NCBI GenBank assembly: GCA_009741485.1
Contig: CM019237.1
Span: 51,274,050-51,338,049 of the forward strand
From: Malurus cyaneus samueli
Taxonomy: Eukaryota > Chordata > Aves > Passeriformes > Maluridae
DNA length: 64,000 nucleotides
Direction: 5' to 3'
Shown piece after piece: positions 28,616 through 42,593 of this stretch (position 1 is its first letter; the number at the start of each line of letters is the position of its first letter). A program made the position numbers and the translations under genes. Under the pieces are notes generated by a model. The model saw only the letters and a list, made by a program, of their open reading frames with translations, had not been told where the DNA came from and ran no database searches.

Positions 28616-30962
28616 GATCAAGAAGAAAACCAAAGTTGGAAGGAGGATTTGGCAAAGCCATTTTTAAACCTGTGCTCTCTTTGTGTAATGTAGCTATAAT
28701 GATGTATTTTTTTATTGCGATGTAATTGGCAGAGTTTTAATAATAGCTTTTCCTGCAAGGTGCTGAATATTCTCTTTTCCCTGAAGTTACTGCTGTTCAG
28801 GATACTATTCCCTTGCAGGGATAGGCCTTATTTTGCAAGTATGGCAGCATTTGGGGAGGACAAATTTGAGCTTCATTTCCCCTGAATCACCATTACACAC
28901 GCTGAAAAGAGAAACTAATACAAAAAGCAACTGAGATGAGCTAAAAGAACTGGATTTTTTTTGCTACTGTATTGCTTCTGTCTTACGCCTTAGCAATCTC
29001 CGTTGTGAATGATTAATTCAGGTCCAAGTCATTAGATGAGACAAATGTGCTGATTCAAAACACAACAGGAATGCAGGTGGAAATGAAAGGGAATAAGTGT
29101 GGTAAATATGCAACACATTTTATAGTAAGATTACTTCTGCCAGGTCAAGGCAATAAAGTTTTACTAGCTTGTGCTAGATGCAAATAACTGGAATTATGAC
29201 TGTAAAATAAAGCTTGCAAATCTCGGTATTCAGATTAAAACAGAATAACACAGGAACAGGAGGTTTTTTATTATTTGAACATACTCTGTATATCTGAAGT
29301 AACCAAAGTGAAATCTGCTGACGGAGGGTAGATTTTGGGGTATTTATACCTTAAGGTATGAAGCAGTGGCTTCCGTGTTCAGTCTGGGAGCAAGAGGAAA
29401 ATGTTGAGCTCCTTTGAGAGATTCCCTAATTCCTTGCACCAGTATCCAAGTTTTTCTTGTACCCCCATTGACCCACCTAATCAGCTCCTGTAAAGACTCC
29501 CCATCGCCTGTCATCCTTAGTGATAGGGAACATCTTTCCAGAGTGTATTTTCCACGATTTTCAACCCTACCTGGCCCTGCATGAGTGGAGTGCATGGTTT
29601 GCTGGTGGCACAGGTCATATTTTGCAGGTGGCAACAGTTTAAGGTCAACTTTATAGGTGAGAAGATTGCGTCTCTTTGAGGCTGAGAAAGGAAAGGGGGG
29701 GGGGAATCAATTTTACATTGCTGGCTTTTCTGGAGATTAGATAAGAAATAAGCAAGCACAGAAACTGGTAACTGTCCTTAATCCTTGTGAGCAATCCTGG
29801 CTGCTCCTGGTGTTTCTTGGCAGGGTACGTCTATTTATTAACTTCTTACAAGGGCTCATGGGAGTACAACAGAGAATCAGCTCTTCTGACCAAACCCAAG
29901 TTGTTATTTGTGATAAAAGAAGAACATTGGTAAAGCTGGAAAATTCCTGAAGCATTGATTCATTTTAAAACAAGATTTGCATGGAGGTTCTCAAATTGGA
30001 GATACTGGAGGGCCTTGGCTGAATATGTTGAAAGATTCTTTCAATAGGAGTAGTGAAACAATTGGAATTTTGAAGAAAAGAATGTAAACCAGAGTAAATT
30101 AATTTGTGGCCATTGAAAGGAAAATTGAAAATACTAAGCATTCTAAGATGTTTTGGTTCAAAACTGAGCTGTTTATTTTATATGTGATATAGTTTCATTG
30201 TTTGATGTCACTTTAAAAGAGCTAATTAATGACAACTGCCTCTTTCCTGCAAGTGACTTTTGTTTTGATAAACCTGCATATTCTGTGGAAAGATTTAAAA
30301 ATCCTCAACCACTTCAGTCATGAAACATGCAGGATTAAAGCTGATGTTAAATATACATATATAATCATCATTTAAATATCTATTTTCAGTTATGATTTTT
30401 GTTGCCTATACTCTTTTTATGGAGACATGTAACAACATAAAAAGTGGTTGTGCCTCTAAGTGCTTCTGGTTTTAAGGTTCCTCATGCTGAAATCAGAAAA
30501 GCTTAAAAAAACTGGTTCCTTAACATCACAAGATTCAAGCAGTTGCAATCAGCTTGCACTTTTGCAATGTCAAGATGCTGTATATTTGATAAAATGAAAC
30601 AAATAAAAAAATTCATTCACATAAAATAAAATATTATTTTTGTAATATTGAAAATTATTTTAAGATGCAGCTTTTTCCTTGGAAGGTAAGAATAGTATTC
30701 AACAATGTATAATTCACAGAACATTCATATTAAGCCTATTTTAAGGCACCATGTAATGTTCATTATTGTTATTTTTCTCTATGACATTTTGAATATTACC
30801 TCATTCTTTTATCTGGAGAGCCAATAAATGACAAATGGGATGCATTTTTTGTGACTCAGCATTTCAGTTATTGATTAAGTTAGCTCTAATGTATCAGTTG
30901 CTTTTATCAAGTACCTGAAAAAAACCCCGATTTCTGATAGGACATCGTGGTGTGTAGCAAAG

Positions 30963-30970
30963 TATATAAG
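30963..30970 (+). promoter_or_regulatory. TATA box candidate upstream of the sulfotransferase
   Basis: TATATAAG lies about 120 bp before the start codon and is followed about 25 bp later by an initiator-like 'gctcagtctcaattt'. The start codon is also preceded by an acceptor-like 'gttatctgatttgcag' ending at 31070, so the 5' leader may itself be spliced. Confidence 0.5.
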
Positions 30971-31091
30971 CATGAGGTTCGTATTGCTCAGTCTCAATTT
31001 GTCACTTCAAACCATCTGACTGAGAAGTGACTCTTAAATCCTCCTCATATCCCTGTTATCTGATTTGCAGGAATCCAAGACTTAAGCAACC

Positions 31092-34000
31092 ATGTCGAAC
31101 TCCAGCGAGGCAGAGCTCCTACACACATTTAAGGGGATTCCCTTTACCACCAGGTCTTCTCCAGAACTTTTAAAATCCTTGGATACTTTTGATGCTAGAG
31201 AAGATGATGTCCTTTTGGTTTCCTATCCCAAATCGGGTAAGTTCTGGTTTTAAATGTTAATTGCAAGAAGTCTCAATTGTGTGTTTCATGTTCTCTGCTT
31301 AAACTGCTTGGCAAATGTCTGTGTAATAGAAACAGGAAAGGATATCTGAGTTTGTGAATATATTATTCTCTCAGTAAGTGTTCAGATTACAAGAAATATG
31401 GGTAATTTACCTACATTTTGCTTCTGTAATTAAAAATAATCTCAGATATTTTCATGTTGAAAAGCAAGTAAATATTCCTCACCTGTAAGCAAAATCTGTA
31501 CTTGAAAGATTTTCTTGAGAACTTTCTACGTTCAATTATGAACAATTCAAGAACTGTATGAATTTATTTGTATGGCTCTCGGCTGTAGATTTATTCGTTT
31601 CTTATCCCCTCTCCACCCACCTCTATTGCACACAGGAGCACACACCAAGGGGAAACTCAATCAGTACTTTCCAAATATATAGACTCAATTTACGTAAGGA
31701 AAAAAAATCCCCAAACAAACAGATTATTCTAAAATAAATTATAAAAATAATATAGCCAGCTCTCAGCTGACAACAGCTTGTCTAATGAGGTGGTGTGGGT
31801 CTCAATATTGACACTTCTCACAAAGCTAACATTGTAATTCAGCTACAGCCCTGATTTTTAAAGTGTTTATAGTTTTGGAGCCAAAAGGATTATTTAATCA
31901 TGTAAAGTTTCTTGAATCCGTATTATTAGAAATATAAAAGTGTTTCCATATGAAAAAATGCATGTTGCACATTTTTTTCTCAATATTAAATATTAATTCA
32001 TTTTTGTTTGTTTATTTTGTTTTCTTAAAATTGCTCTTCTCTAGGCACCCACTGGCTTGCAGGAGTTATAACAAAGCTTTATAATACTCAAGTTACTATA
32101 ACATCTCCCATTGAATTTGGAGACATTTCCAAACTGGAGGAGCTGAATAAACTCTCATCAAAGAGAATCATCCCAACACACTTAGACTACAACATGTTAC
32201 CTCCAAATTTTAAAAATAAGAAATGCAAGGTAAGGCAAAAATTATATCAAAGCAGTAAAATATGTAGGCTATCCACTTGGAATCTATTTTGTCCTGTTGA
32301 TCCCTAATAATTTTAGAATAATTTGCAGTTTTCAGAAGTGTTTTGCTGTGAATTTCGGAGACACAGATGACCAGCAGTTGAAGGCAGCATGAGCAGAGTC
32401 TTGGACTAGGGACTGGGTTCTGCTCCTGCCTCACTGTTCCCATGGGCGATTTCTACACTAGGCCTCACACAAAACAGAACAAAATCTGTAATCAGAAATA
32501 TCTTGTTAAGAATGGGGGTGTTCTCATTACCTCATTTCCTACTGTCTTAGAAAATAGTTATCTTGGGTTCTTACAGGCTATTTAGGGATTAAAGGTACTC
32601 TGCCCCCCCTGCAGGAGCTTTGTGAAGAGCCCAGTAAGGTATTGGATAAACAGACCAGAAATGAAACGTGGGAGGCAGATTCAGATCATGGTTTTGAGTT
32701 TATGGTATCACAGAATCACCTGGGTTGGAAAGGACCTTAAAGATCATCTCATTCCAATGCAGGGACACCTTCCACTAGACCAGTTTCTCCCATGCTAATG
32801 TGAAAGATCTTTAAAAAATAAATTCTGGGTCTCAGCTTTTATATTAAAAGTAAAAAAGAATCAGGATTATTGAGATCCAGAATTTTGGGACAAAGTTAGT
32901 TTGAATGAAAAGCCAAAGTTTATGTTTTGCAACTGTCCTTTGAATGTTAATTAGTAAATGCTTTCATATGTGAATTTATGAGATAATACACTGACTCAGA
33001 GTTAACACAGGCTTTTTCATAAAACATGAACATTACCCAGCTGTGGCAAACACACATCTGTCCAGATGGAATTGTTTATTAATCACTACGGACTCCTTAC
33101 TAAGATGAGACAAATACATTTCTAATTTAATGTCACTGAAGGAGAAATCCTAAAGGAAACGGATTTGACAGTGTAAACTGACTATGACAAAGTTCTATTT
33201 ACACAGAGAGCTCCTCCAAAATAAAGGAAGATTGTTATCATTAATAACCATATTATCTTCATTTACAGATGATATACATCAGCAGAAATCCAAAAGACAC
33301 TGCAGTTTCCATGTTTCATTACTACAGAGAAAACCCAAACCTTCCTACTGTAGACACCTGGACTGCTTTCTTTGACTTGTTCTTAAAAGGGAATGGTAAG
33401 CATAAATGCTTTTTCCTTGCAGTTCTTGTTAGTTTCTTGTGCACAGAAAGAGTTAAGAAATTTAAACTCTTTGAAAACTCCTTATTTAACTCCTTATTCA
33501 CATGGCATTAGTTGGGGTTGGTGAGAATAAAATTCTGATGCCAAGCTAAATAAGAGCAAATGATGGGATGCTTACTTCAGCCCTGCAAGGCGTCATTCTG
33601 ACAAGCAGCTGCATCTTTCCATCACAACTGCTCTTTGCAGATTTTTGCAGCTCTTTGCTGTCCTGGGGGAGCAGGGCAGTGATTGGCAGCAGGGCACGTG
33701 AGGAGACTGTCACCAGGCTGCAGGGACAGCTGTGACAGCAGGTCTAGTGTATTCTGCAGTCTGGGAGACAGCCCTGGCAGCCCAACAAAGGAGTCTGGAC
33801 ATGTTCATAAAGCCCTTCTGCACACTCTCTGCCTGATGTGTTTCTTAGAAATGGGGTCCAAAGACCAAGGACAAGAATTTGTCCTGAGATTTTTCAGAAG
33901 TGGTGGGATGGAAGTTGGCAACAGGACCTTGTTCACGTTATCCACTCCCATTTTAGTGTTTTATTACTCCTTTGAGGACATGTGTCACCAACAGTGACGA

Positions 34001-37000
34001 TAACAGCAATAATGACTGATCAGCTTGAAAACTCTGAAAGAGAACTGCCACTGCAGTCATCACAGGCTCACATCAGAGCTCCAGAAGTCAATTTGTTTAC
34101 TGCCTCCTCCAGGCTTTGGCTCAGGTCTCGTGTTCCTAGTCCAGAGCAGCCCTGAGGCACATGCTCCAAGGATTTGCAAAATTTTGGCTTGTTTTGTATC
34201 AATCCTGGACATACAGTAATGAAAAAAACTAACGAGGATTCTGTTCAAGGCCAGGTTGGATGGGGCTCTGAGAAGCCTGTTCAGGTGTCCCTGCCCATGG
34301 CAGGAGGATTGGAACTACATGATCTTTAAGGTCCCTTCCAATTTTAACCATTTTGTGCTTTAAGGATTAAATTTTAAAAGCATCTCTCATTTACCTGTAA
34401 ATTTTTAGCCACCTTCTATTTTCCCAGTGCTTATGTGTGGCATAAATAGATAACCATGTTGGTTACAACAGAAATTTAGGTAAGAGGTGATGTGGAGGGA
34501 AAGGTTGTAATTTTTGCTCCCGGTAGAAATATTTCAAGGTTGTGCTGCTTGGTCCAAATCCTGCAGTACTCTTGCAGAGTAAATACCAGTTCAAAACAAG
34601 GGTTGGTACACACAGGGACAATTGAATGAAGCTTCTGGAGTCTCCAAGGCTCTCCTGAAGCCACCAGGGCTGTGCTATCCCTGGCCACATCCCCAGAGTA
34701 GCCGACCAAGGGAGCAGGGTTTAATTGCACACTGTGGAGCACACATGCCTTGCATTTAGAAACTGCATTATGTGCTGGAGAGGGCTACAGACTGCAGCAT
34801 TAAGCTTAATTATAGCTGTTAATGGTAATTAATAATTATAGCTCACAGTTTGCAACCAAAATGATACCCACTACAAGATTATAATTTTCTGGTGGTGGTG
34901 GTTATAAAGCAAAATCACAATTTTGGAGAATGCTAGCTGAGCTTGCTCAGTTCAGGCCCCTTCTTACTGTTCTGCAAGAGGTTTCCAACCTCCCTTTGAA
35001 ATGGAAAAGTCAGAATTTTTGTTTTTAAGAGAAGGCTGAAATTCAGCTGTCCTCCCCTCTTTCAGCAGACAGGACATTTAGCCAAAACAACTGGTATGAG
35101 CCAGCTATAAACTATTTTATCTACATCCTTGGCTGAATGAGTAATTTGCATAAGTTCTTCACATAACTCTTCTTTGGCATTTAAAAATTATAGAGATTCC
35201 CTTCAGCTGGGATAAAAGAGAATGTGCTTCATTAACCAGACTCCTCATTCCATCTCCTGCTGAGGTGATTGTATCTCTAGCTGTGATCACAGTCACGCAG
35301 TCACATGTGGGATGTTCAGATCTCGTCAGGCCGGTGCATTTCCCTTCATCATTGGCCTTTCCTTCGATCTGGAGCCTGTTTCATATCTCAGAGCAGTATC
35401 TGCATCTCTGATATGAAAACGAATTCCAACAGGAATGGAAACATCTTTGGACGTTACTTTTGTAAGGTTGGGTCACTTGACACAAAGAACTGCCTCAGTT
35501 TTAGAGGAATACAGGATACATATTATGAAGGGACCATTCCCCCAAATGTGTGAGGAACCGTCACAGTTATTGATGCATAAAGTTTATCTGAAACTCTTTT
35601 ATATGGCTTTTCTCTTCAGTTGTCTGTGGATCCTGGTTTGATCATTTCCTAAGCTGGGAAGAACATGAAGATGAAAAAAACATCCTATTTTTGTTCTATG
35701 AAGACATGAAGAAGGTAAATATGCTCTCTGCTCTTAGTTCAGAAGGCAGTACTTGTAAATTAGCATCGCTAAAACATCAAAGAGGAAGTTACAATGAAAA
35801 AGGAGAAAAAAAAAGAAAATGTGAATATATAACTTTGGGCATATTTTATATTTGCATGAAATTTTATATTAGTGAAATAATTCTGACTGCACAAGTGATA
35901 TAAATATTAAATCCTGTGAGAGTTGCATTTCTTAGAATCAGGAATGGGACTCATATTACATAGTTTTCCCCAAGCTACAGGGAGAATTTTAAGTTCCTCT
36001 TTCTTCGTGCTATAGAAAGGCCAACACAAAGACATCTATTGAGGGCCACATATTAATCGGCGTGCCCGACATTTCACGTGAAATTATCAAAAAGTGATGT
36101 AAGAGAACAGAACTACTCATGGTCAGTGGGTCTTGTCAATAAAAAAGAAAATTGGAGGCTGGAGGGATAGCGAAAAAATCTTGCTGAAAGAAAATTATCA
36201 TACAGACACTTTGCTATTCTTAAAAAAGAATAAGCAAAATATAATATACCTTAGCTTTCAGAGAATTAATTTTTAAGTGACAAGAAAACCCTTCCTAGTT
36301 TCTCCTTCCGAACAGTTTTGTTCATACTTGGGGGAAAAAGAATTCCCCTCCTAGGAATATAAACAAAGCATTTTGGATGCTGGATCACTTGTTAGATCTC
36401 TAGATATGGCCTCTCCAATGAAATGAGTTACTTATACTGGAGCTGGGCTTTTAGTATTCCTCTATTCCCAGTGATATAATTCCAAGAGACAGGAGAACAT
36501 TTTCCTGAACTAGGAGGTAAAATTGACAATGTGACTGTATTTGATGTGACATACTCTGCATTTATTCATTTCTGTGAGTTTGTCTAAGAGGGGAATCAGG
36601 TTTACTGTACCTGTCATCTGCACAGTCCAATGACATATTCAGCTTTACTTGAATGCAAATAAATGTGTGACAAACACGTTAGGCAATAGAAGGGATCCTT
36701 TTCAAAGTCTGATCATCTGCCCGGAAATATAAAAGCTGTGTTTTTCTTATACTTCAGGATCTCCCTAAGGTTGTAAAGGAAATTACTTTGTTCCTGAGTT
36801 TAAACGTCAGTGACAACGACATCCAAGACATCTGCGAGAAGTCCTCGTTCTCAGAGATGAAGAACGACACAGAGAAGGAGAACAGTGATCCCAGTCATAC
36901 CGTGTGTGCTCTGACATCCAACAGGAAGCTGATATTCAGAAAAGGTGAATTTCTTAATGCCAAACACAACAGAAGGAGTGGGAATCCAGGCAGAGGCCAC

Positions 37001-38086
37001 AGTGCAGGTCTTTCCTGGAGTGTGGGGATACTTTGGGTCAGTCATGGGAAGCAATGACAGGATTCTTCCATCTGAAGCCCTCTTCAAGATCACTCTCTAA
37101 GTTCTCTGGTTGCAAATTCAGACTTGTACTAGAGAAGCAGAGTCTGAGCTACAGCCTGACAATATGGGAGCTGTTGAGATAAAATGAAAGGTTCACCCAG
37201 CATTACTCTTTATCTGTCTTTTTTATCTGAAAGTTGACCACCTCAGTGTTTTATGACATGTCTCTGATATCACCTGCCAAGGCCACCTAGCTTACTAGAC
37301 TAAGAAAGAGCCAGACACATTCCTTCTGAATGAGACTGCTCTTATCACCCCTTATCTTACTGAAATATTCCTGAGGAAGGATTATGTTGACAACTACAGC
37401 AACAACAAAAGCACACTCATAGGTAGTCTCCAGACCTTGGAAAATCTTCCACAGTGCTTAGCTCAGATGTGATTTTAAAATACCTGCAGGAGCTGCTTTC
37501 TTGCTCCTGGCATTTCCACAGATTTGGCTAACAAAAATCAAACCCACAATTTTGACATGGATTTTGATTATTTTTATTCAGTTAATTTTTCGACAACAAT
37601 TGACAGTTTAAAACTAAGGGTTGTTTCAATTAATAAACAGAGAAAGGTCATCTTCTGTTAATTCACAATGTTTTTACCAATCAGCAGAAACAAATGACAA
37701 CATAGAGTCTGTCAATAAAAAAGAAACACAAACATGAGATGCAATTTTCTATGACAGTGAACTTTGACAAATATATATTGAAAATTTGGAAAAATCCCAG
37801 CAGTTTCACTTCCAAGTAGTTCCTACGCAAATCCCAGACATTTAGCTAGTTTCAGCCAGTTTACAACATTAACGAATTACAACATTAACAAATCAGGGCT
37901 GTTTTAAAATAATTTTCTGCTCCACATATTGCTCACTTCACTGTTCTTTCTGTTCCTGTTTTCCTAGGTGCTGTTGGTGATTGGAAGAACCACTTCACTC
38001 CAAAGCAGAATATTAGGTTTGAGGAGATATTTAATGAGAAAATGAAACTCAGCAAGATGGCAAAATGCCTCATCTATGAATTTTGA
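31092..38086 (+). CDS. Cytosolic sulfotransferase, SULT6B1-like (six coding exons, 285 aa)
   Basis: It transfers sulfonate from PAPS to a hydroxyl or amine acceptor in the cytosol. Exons are 31092-31236, 32045-32229, 33269-33395, 35620-35714, 36758-36944 and 37968-38086 (TGA 38084-38086). All introns are GT-AG and the phases join exactly, giving 285 residues, close to the family norm. The 5'-phosphosulfate loop is YPKSGTHW (residues 45-52), the likely catalytic histidine is His94 in the PTHL motif, the 3'-phosphate site is ISRNPKDTAVS (114-124, Arg116 and Ser124), and the C-terminal PAPS loop RKGAVGDWKNHFT is at 245-257. An N-terminal FKGIPF and a DTFDAREDD string favour the SULT6B1 type. The substrate is unknown. 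The usual KxxxTVxxxE dimerisation motif is degenerate. ATG at 31092 is the first in frame. I saw no inactivating lesion. Confidence 0.9.
31237..32044 (+). other. Sulfotransferase intron 1
   Basis: GTAAGT donor and a TTCTCTAG acceptor after a T-rich tract. AT-rich, no repeat recognised. Confidence 0.8.
32230..33268 (+). other. Sulfotransferase intron 2
   Basis: GTAAGG donor and TTTACAG acceptor. It contains an antisense CR1 3' fragment at 32703-32805. Confidence 0.8.
32703..32805 (-). mobile_element. CR1 LINE 3' end
   Basis: 'tatcacagaatcacctggg' then 'ttggaaaggaccttaaagat' and 'gggacaccttccactag'. Reverse complement of the CR1 terminus, located in intron 2 of the sulfotransferase. Confidence 0.85.
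33396..35619 (+). other. Sulfotransferase intron 3
   Basis: GTAAGC donor and TCTCTTCAG acceptor. It contains a sense CR1 3' end at 34236-34370. Open frames inside it (for example 33683-33997 and 35305-35553) have no recognisable domain and are judged spurious. Confidence 0.75.
34236..34370 (+). mobile_element. CR1 LINE 3' end
   Basis: 'aaggccaggttggatgggg', then 'tgtccctgcccatggcagg', then 'ggtcccttccaattttaacc'. Sense orientation. Confidence 0.85.
35715..36757 (+). other. Sulfotransferase intron 4
   Basis: GTAAAT donor and ATACTTCAG acceptor. AT-rich, no repeat recognised. Confidence 0.75.
36945..37967 (+). other. Sulfotransferase intron 5
   Basis: GTGAAT donor and TTTTCCTAG acceptor. No repeat recognised. 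Confidence 0.75.
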
Positions 38087-40369
38087 GTCCACATCAAGAA
38101 CAATATCCACTTATCAACAAACATACACAGGCCAATTGGTGGGATATTCTGAATGGCTGTTCCCATTCAGTTTATAATACTTCCAATAGAAAGGATGGTA
38201 AACATGAGATTTTTGAGAACAGGAAAGTTCTGAAAAAATGCCAGAACTGAACTCAGTTCTCAGAAGGCAGATGTTTATGGTTTCACAGAGTCAGGTGGCA
38301 GACTCATTTTTTGACAACCCAATCTACTTCATAATTTATTTATTTTTTTTTGCTCCTAGGGGATATGAACAGACTTCTTAGATCTGAATTAGGAATTTTA
38401 CCCAAGATAATAATAAGAAAAACACAAAAAACAAACCTGTAGGAAACTGAATATATAAAATGTCTAAAAGCACATCGTAAGAAAATGACCAAAAATTTGC
38501 TTATTGTGTGATACACCATGATTTGGAAGTGCCTTTCTTATTGGACATTGTTATTGATAATTAAGTTGGAACCGCAGCATTTGAAGATGTGAAGTCTGTT
38601 TAGAAAATGTTCCTTTTTTTCTCTCTTTTTTTTTAAACAATATATCATTCTTTTATATAACTTATTTCTGGGTTAGTTACCATGAAGTCTTTGTGTTTTA
38701 AATGTAACTGACAGAAATCCAAGTAAATTTCTGCACCATATATTGGGCAACCATAAATGTGTTTCTTTTTGATTTTCTTCCTGCAAAATACCCGTTTCCA
38801 GTGTTTTGATGGGAATCATTTTACTTCCCACTCCTTGTGCAAGAGAACTCAACAGCTCCACTGTGGTACAAAAACCACAACTCAGAGACAGCTTAATCCA
38901 AAGACCACTTACTTGTTTTACTCTGCCCTGATAGAAGATTTTCCAGGAATTAGCTGTGTCCACAGGGCCTGTCCTACCCAACCACACGGTTCCAAGGCAG
39001 AAAATCATAACAAAAGCTGACTGAAAAGAAACTCATGCAAACAAATGAAATGATTCTTGAGGGAAGCTCCTCCTCTGGGTGTGTTGTTTCTGAAGTACAG
39101 CCTTGTTTCGTCAACACTAATCTCTCTCCAGCCACACTTCACACTTGGCCAGGCAGCCCTTTCATTTCATACCTGCTTTGTGCACGCTGCACAAATCAAC
39201 ACCTACTGATTCTGCACCTGCACAAATGACACAGAAGTTATGTGCTCAGGACAGCGAGAGAGAAAACCCTGTTTGCAGTCCTTTGCCATTTACCAATTCA
39301 GCATAACCTAAGGGTGATGATGCCCTGAGCCTTCCTTCACACAAATGACCCATTTGGAAACCAGAAGTTTTATGTGTTACTTTGCTCTTCTGACATGAAT
39401 ATCACTCACTCTGCCTCCAAAATGCAACTATTGCCCTCCTGTCAGGTGTCATTCTTCCACTATTAATAAGAGGTAAGAGATCAGCTAAGGAAAATGCTTG
39501 AACATTTTACTTAGAGACTTATTTTTTCCTGGCCTGTTTTGTATAACAAGCAAGCCAGAGGGACCTTGGGGGAATGAGGGTTGCAAGTGAGTTTGGCTGC
39601 ACCAAGACTAAGTAAGCAGCATTTGCATCACACATTGTATGCACACATCTAAAGCATCATTTACATCAGCACTGGAATCACAACACGGTACTGTGTGTGA
39701 AGGGACAGGATGAGGAGACTTGCCTTGGGCATCAAGATAAATTTGGTGTACTACTTAAACCTGCCCATCAGCCAGGGAGGTAATGCTGCTGCTCAAACTG
39801 CAGTTAGTTCCCTACCTACTTCAGGGCGATGAGGAATTAATCAGTTTACAGCATTTACCTACTGGCTGAATTAATGATTTGCCTAGATTACAATTTAAAA
39901 GAAAAAAGTTACAGCAGGACTTCATTGGCAGGTGAATGCAACACAGCTAGGCCACGCATCTCTGTGCAATCCAGGCTTTGACACCAATGACAGCAGCCTA
40001 ATTGGAGTAGCCCAGACTGGAATTCCTTTGCTCCTCCGCAGGGGCAGCAGTACAGAGGCAAGGCAAGGCACAGATTCACTTTGTTCTCCACATCGCCCTC
40101 CACAGCCTGCAACTTTACCCCCAAAGCCCCTGAAACCTCTTGACTTCCATCATAAATCAATTATGTGCTTTCTTTGAACAAAGAGCTCAAGGAGTTGATT
40201 TACTGAGACTCCAGGCAGGGACGAGTGTAGCTCCAGATCCTTTAAGAGGCAGCATTCAGAGAATGGAGCGAATCCAAAGGTAGATCATGATAAATATCGT
40301 GAAGAAAACTTAAAGTTCATGAAGCAAAATGAATGGGAGTGTTTTGTATTTGTCTAGATTAGGTAAAGG

Positions 40370-40765
40370 GCTGTGAGGGAATGAGGAGCGGCTGAGGGCA
40401 CTTGGTCTGTTCAGCGGGAGACTGAGGGAAGACCTCGATGGAGTTACAGCTCCCTCATGAGGGGAAGAGGAGGGGCAGGCCCTGATCTCTGCTCTGTGGT
40501 GACCAGGGACAGGACCCAGGGAACAGCAGGGGCTGTGCCCGAGGAGGATCAGGCTGGATATCAGGGAAAGATTCTTCCCCCAGAGGGTGGTGGGACACTG
40601 AACAGGCTCCCCAGGGAATGGTCATGGCCCCAAGCACAGTTTGGACAATGCTCTCAGGCACAGGGTGGGATTGTTGGGGTGCTCTGTGCAGGGCCAGGGC
40701 TTAGACTCCTGATCCTGATGGCTCCCTCCTAACTCAGCCTATTCTGTGATTCTCCGATATTTCAT
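40370..40765 (+). mobile_element. CR1 LINE 3' region, about 400 bp
   Basis: 'aatgaggagcggctgaggg', 'acttggtctgttcagc', 'tgaccagggacaggac' and 'cagggaaagattcttcccc' occur in CR1 order, ending 'tattctgtgattct'. Sense orientation and one of the longer copies here. Confidence 0.9.
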
Positions 40766-42593
40766 CCCATTTTCAAGCTTTACCTAACAAACAGAAACAC
40801 TTCTGCTCAGTCTCGCTCCTCAGAAGGAACAGTGAGTGGTGTCTGACCCCCTTCCCACTTGAGACTGAACTGCTGTGTACAAAGTGTAACCAGAAAAAAA
40901 AGGTGGGACAATAAAAACAAAATCTTACCTGACCTGTACTAGCCACAAACAGGTGTTCAACTACACCCCCAGTTAAAAGTTACATCCCTGGAGACATTAT
41001 CTTAATGTTTAATACAAAAGTAGCCATACTAGTCCAGATATACATCAATTTAGACCAGAAACTTGTCAGCAAAGTATGTGAACAATCAGGAAGAGCATGT
41101 GGTATTTTCCTGCATATTCTGCCAACCTCTGAGTACATTTTGGCCAAGAACTTTCCCAACAATTTACTCTAAATATCTCTGACTACTAATGACCACTGAT
41201 TCACCTGACGTCAGTGTACTCTCACACAATCATGTGTGCTATCTTCCACAAGTTTTTCAGATTGGATGAAGTAACTCCTACTGATAATAGTAATGCCATG
41301 TCCTGCTTCTCACTGACGTGGAATGAACCACTAACACATATTTTGAAACTAAAACAAAATGCAGTTGGGTATTACCTACACAAGAAATAGGAGGAAGAGT
41401 CCAAGGTTCAGAACCAGAACTGTATCAGGTGTCAGACTCATGGCCAAAGCCTGTTTTAAGTGTGCTGAGGTTCATTAAAGGTCTGTAACCATGTACAACT
41501 TTGCAAATCTGCGAGCTGCAAATGTGCTGAGGCCACAGGAAAACTGGAAAGCACCTCTAAATACAACATGCTAAATTTATAATCCTGACACCTGATTTGG
41601 GTCATTGTTAGCTTCTTCAGTGGCCTTTCCATGGCTTCCTGTCCTTAATTTTACAGGTATTTTAACGCAATTTCCTTCAGTCATCCTTCTTCCAAAGTGA
41701 AGAATTCTGACTTGGCTCCCGCTGTCACTGAACCCAATTCCTTTCCTCCATTTGTCCTCCCACAAACCTTTGGAATGCTACAGCCTTTTCAAAGCAAAAG
41801 AAACAAAACAAGCAGTATTCAAGATAAATACAAACCACTGACTGATTTATATAGTGGAATAATTATGTTTATCATATTAGCTATATATTTTTTTTAATAA
41901 TTCCTAACATTCAGCCTGCTTTTTGTAACTGCTAGCACACACTTCACCAATTTTCTGAATTACAACTGTTCAATGAAAATGGATGTTTTAGTACATTTGA
42001 CATTAGGATTGTTTCTCAATTAAGTTAGTCTTATTTTATATATATCTCCTCAGTTTCACCAGCCCCTCTCTTTACTAACCGGAATAATTTGGCATCATTG
42101 CCTTCCCATTGCTCACTGCTCATTCTCTTTAACATCCTCTTTTACAAACAATTAAAAAAATCCTTTTGTCTGCAAACAGGAAATAATGGACTATTTTAGG
42201 GGATGTGATCACACCTACAGAGGTGTGGGACCTACAGTGTTGGGACTGCTCCCTGGTATTTCTCATTCCTCCAGTATCTCCAGAGGAGCGGGAATGCTCT
42301 ATTCAACCACAACCACATTCATAAACATCCATAGGATCAGAAATGGGGATAGAAAAACCTCTCCCAGAACAAGAGTGAGAAACAAACCTACCATCCAAAG
42401 ATTGTTTTAGACAAGTGCATTACTGATAAGTTTTTCAACCCATTTATCCATCAGGTTCACACATAATAGTGTTTTTCTTCTGTACAGCATTATTGCTCTT
42501 ATAATAGTGACATTTAGGATGGTTAATCCTGCTGGGTGTAACTAGACTCATTTGGAGTTATTTCTGGAAAAGGAAATTGGTTAATAGCAAAAA

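Larger units (their letters stand above)
15080..30950. other. Gene-poor region between TMEM52B/ERV and the sulfotransferase
   Basis: About 16 kb with no exon I can assign to a known gene. It contains CR1 fragments (17430-17590, 18663-18706, 19225-19475, 25225-25440, 25690-25860), a probable solo LTR (24207-24838), a poly-T tract (17322-17347), a TTTTA repeat (about 23622-23645), an AC/AT microsatellite (28577-28615) and a run of ten G at 29695-29704. Open frames of 60-110 codons occur on both strands without recognisable domains. Confidence 0.55.

Noticed and set aside
29344..29634. Minus-strand open frame with a faintly retroviral-looking SLQELIRWVNGG string
   Set aside because: The resemblance is too weak to assign, and no neighbouring retroviral genes or LTRs were seen.
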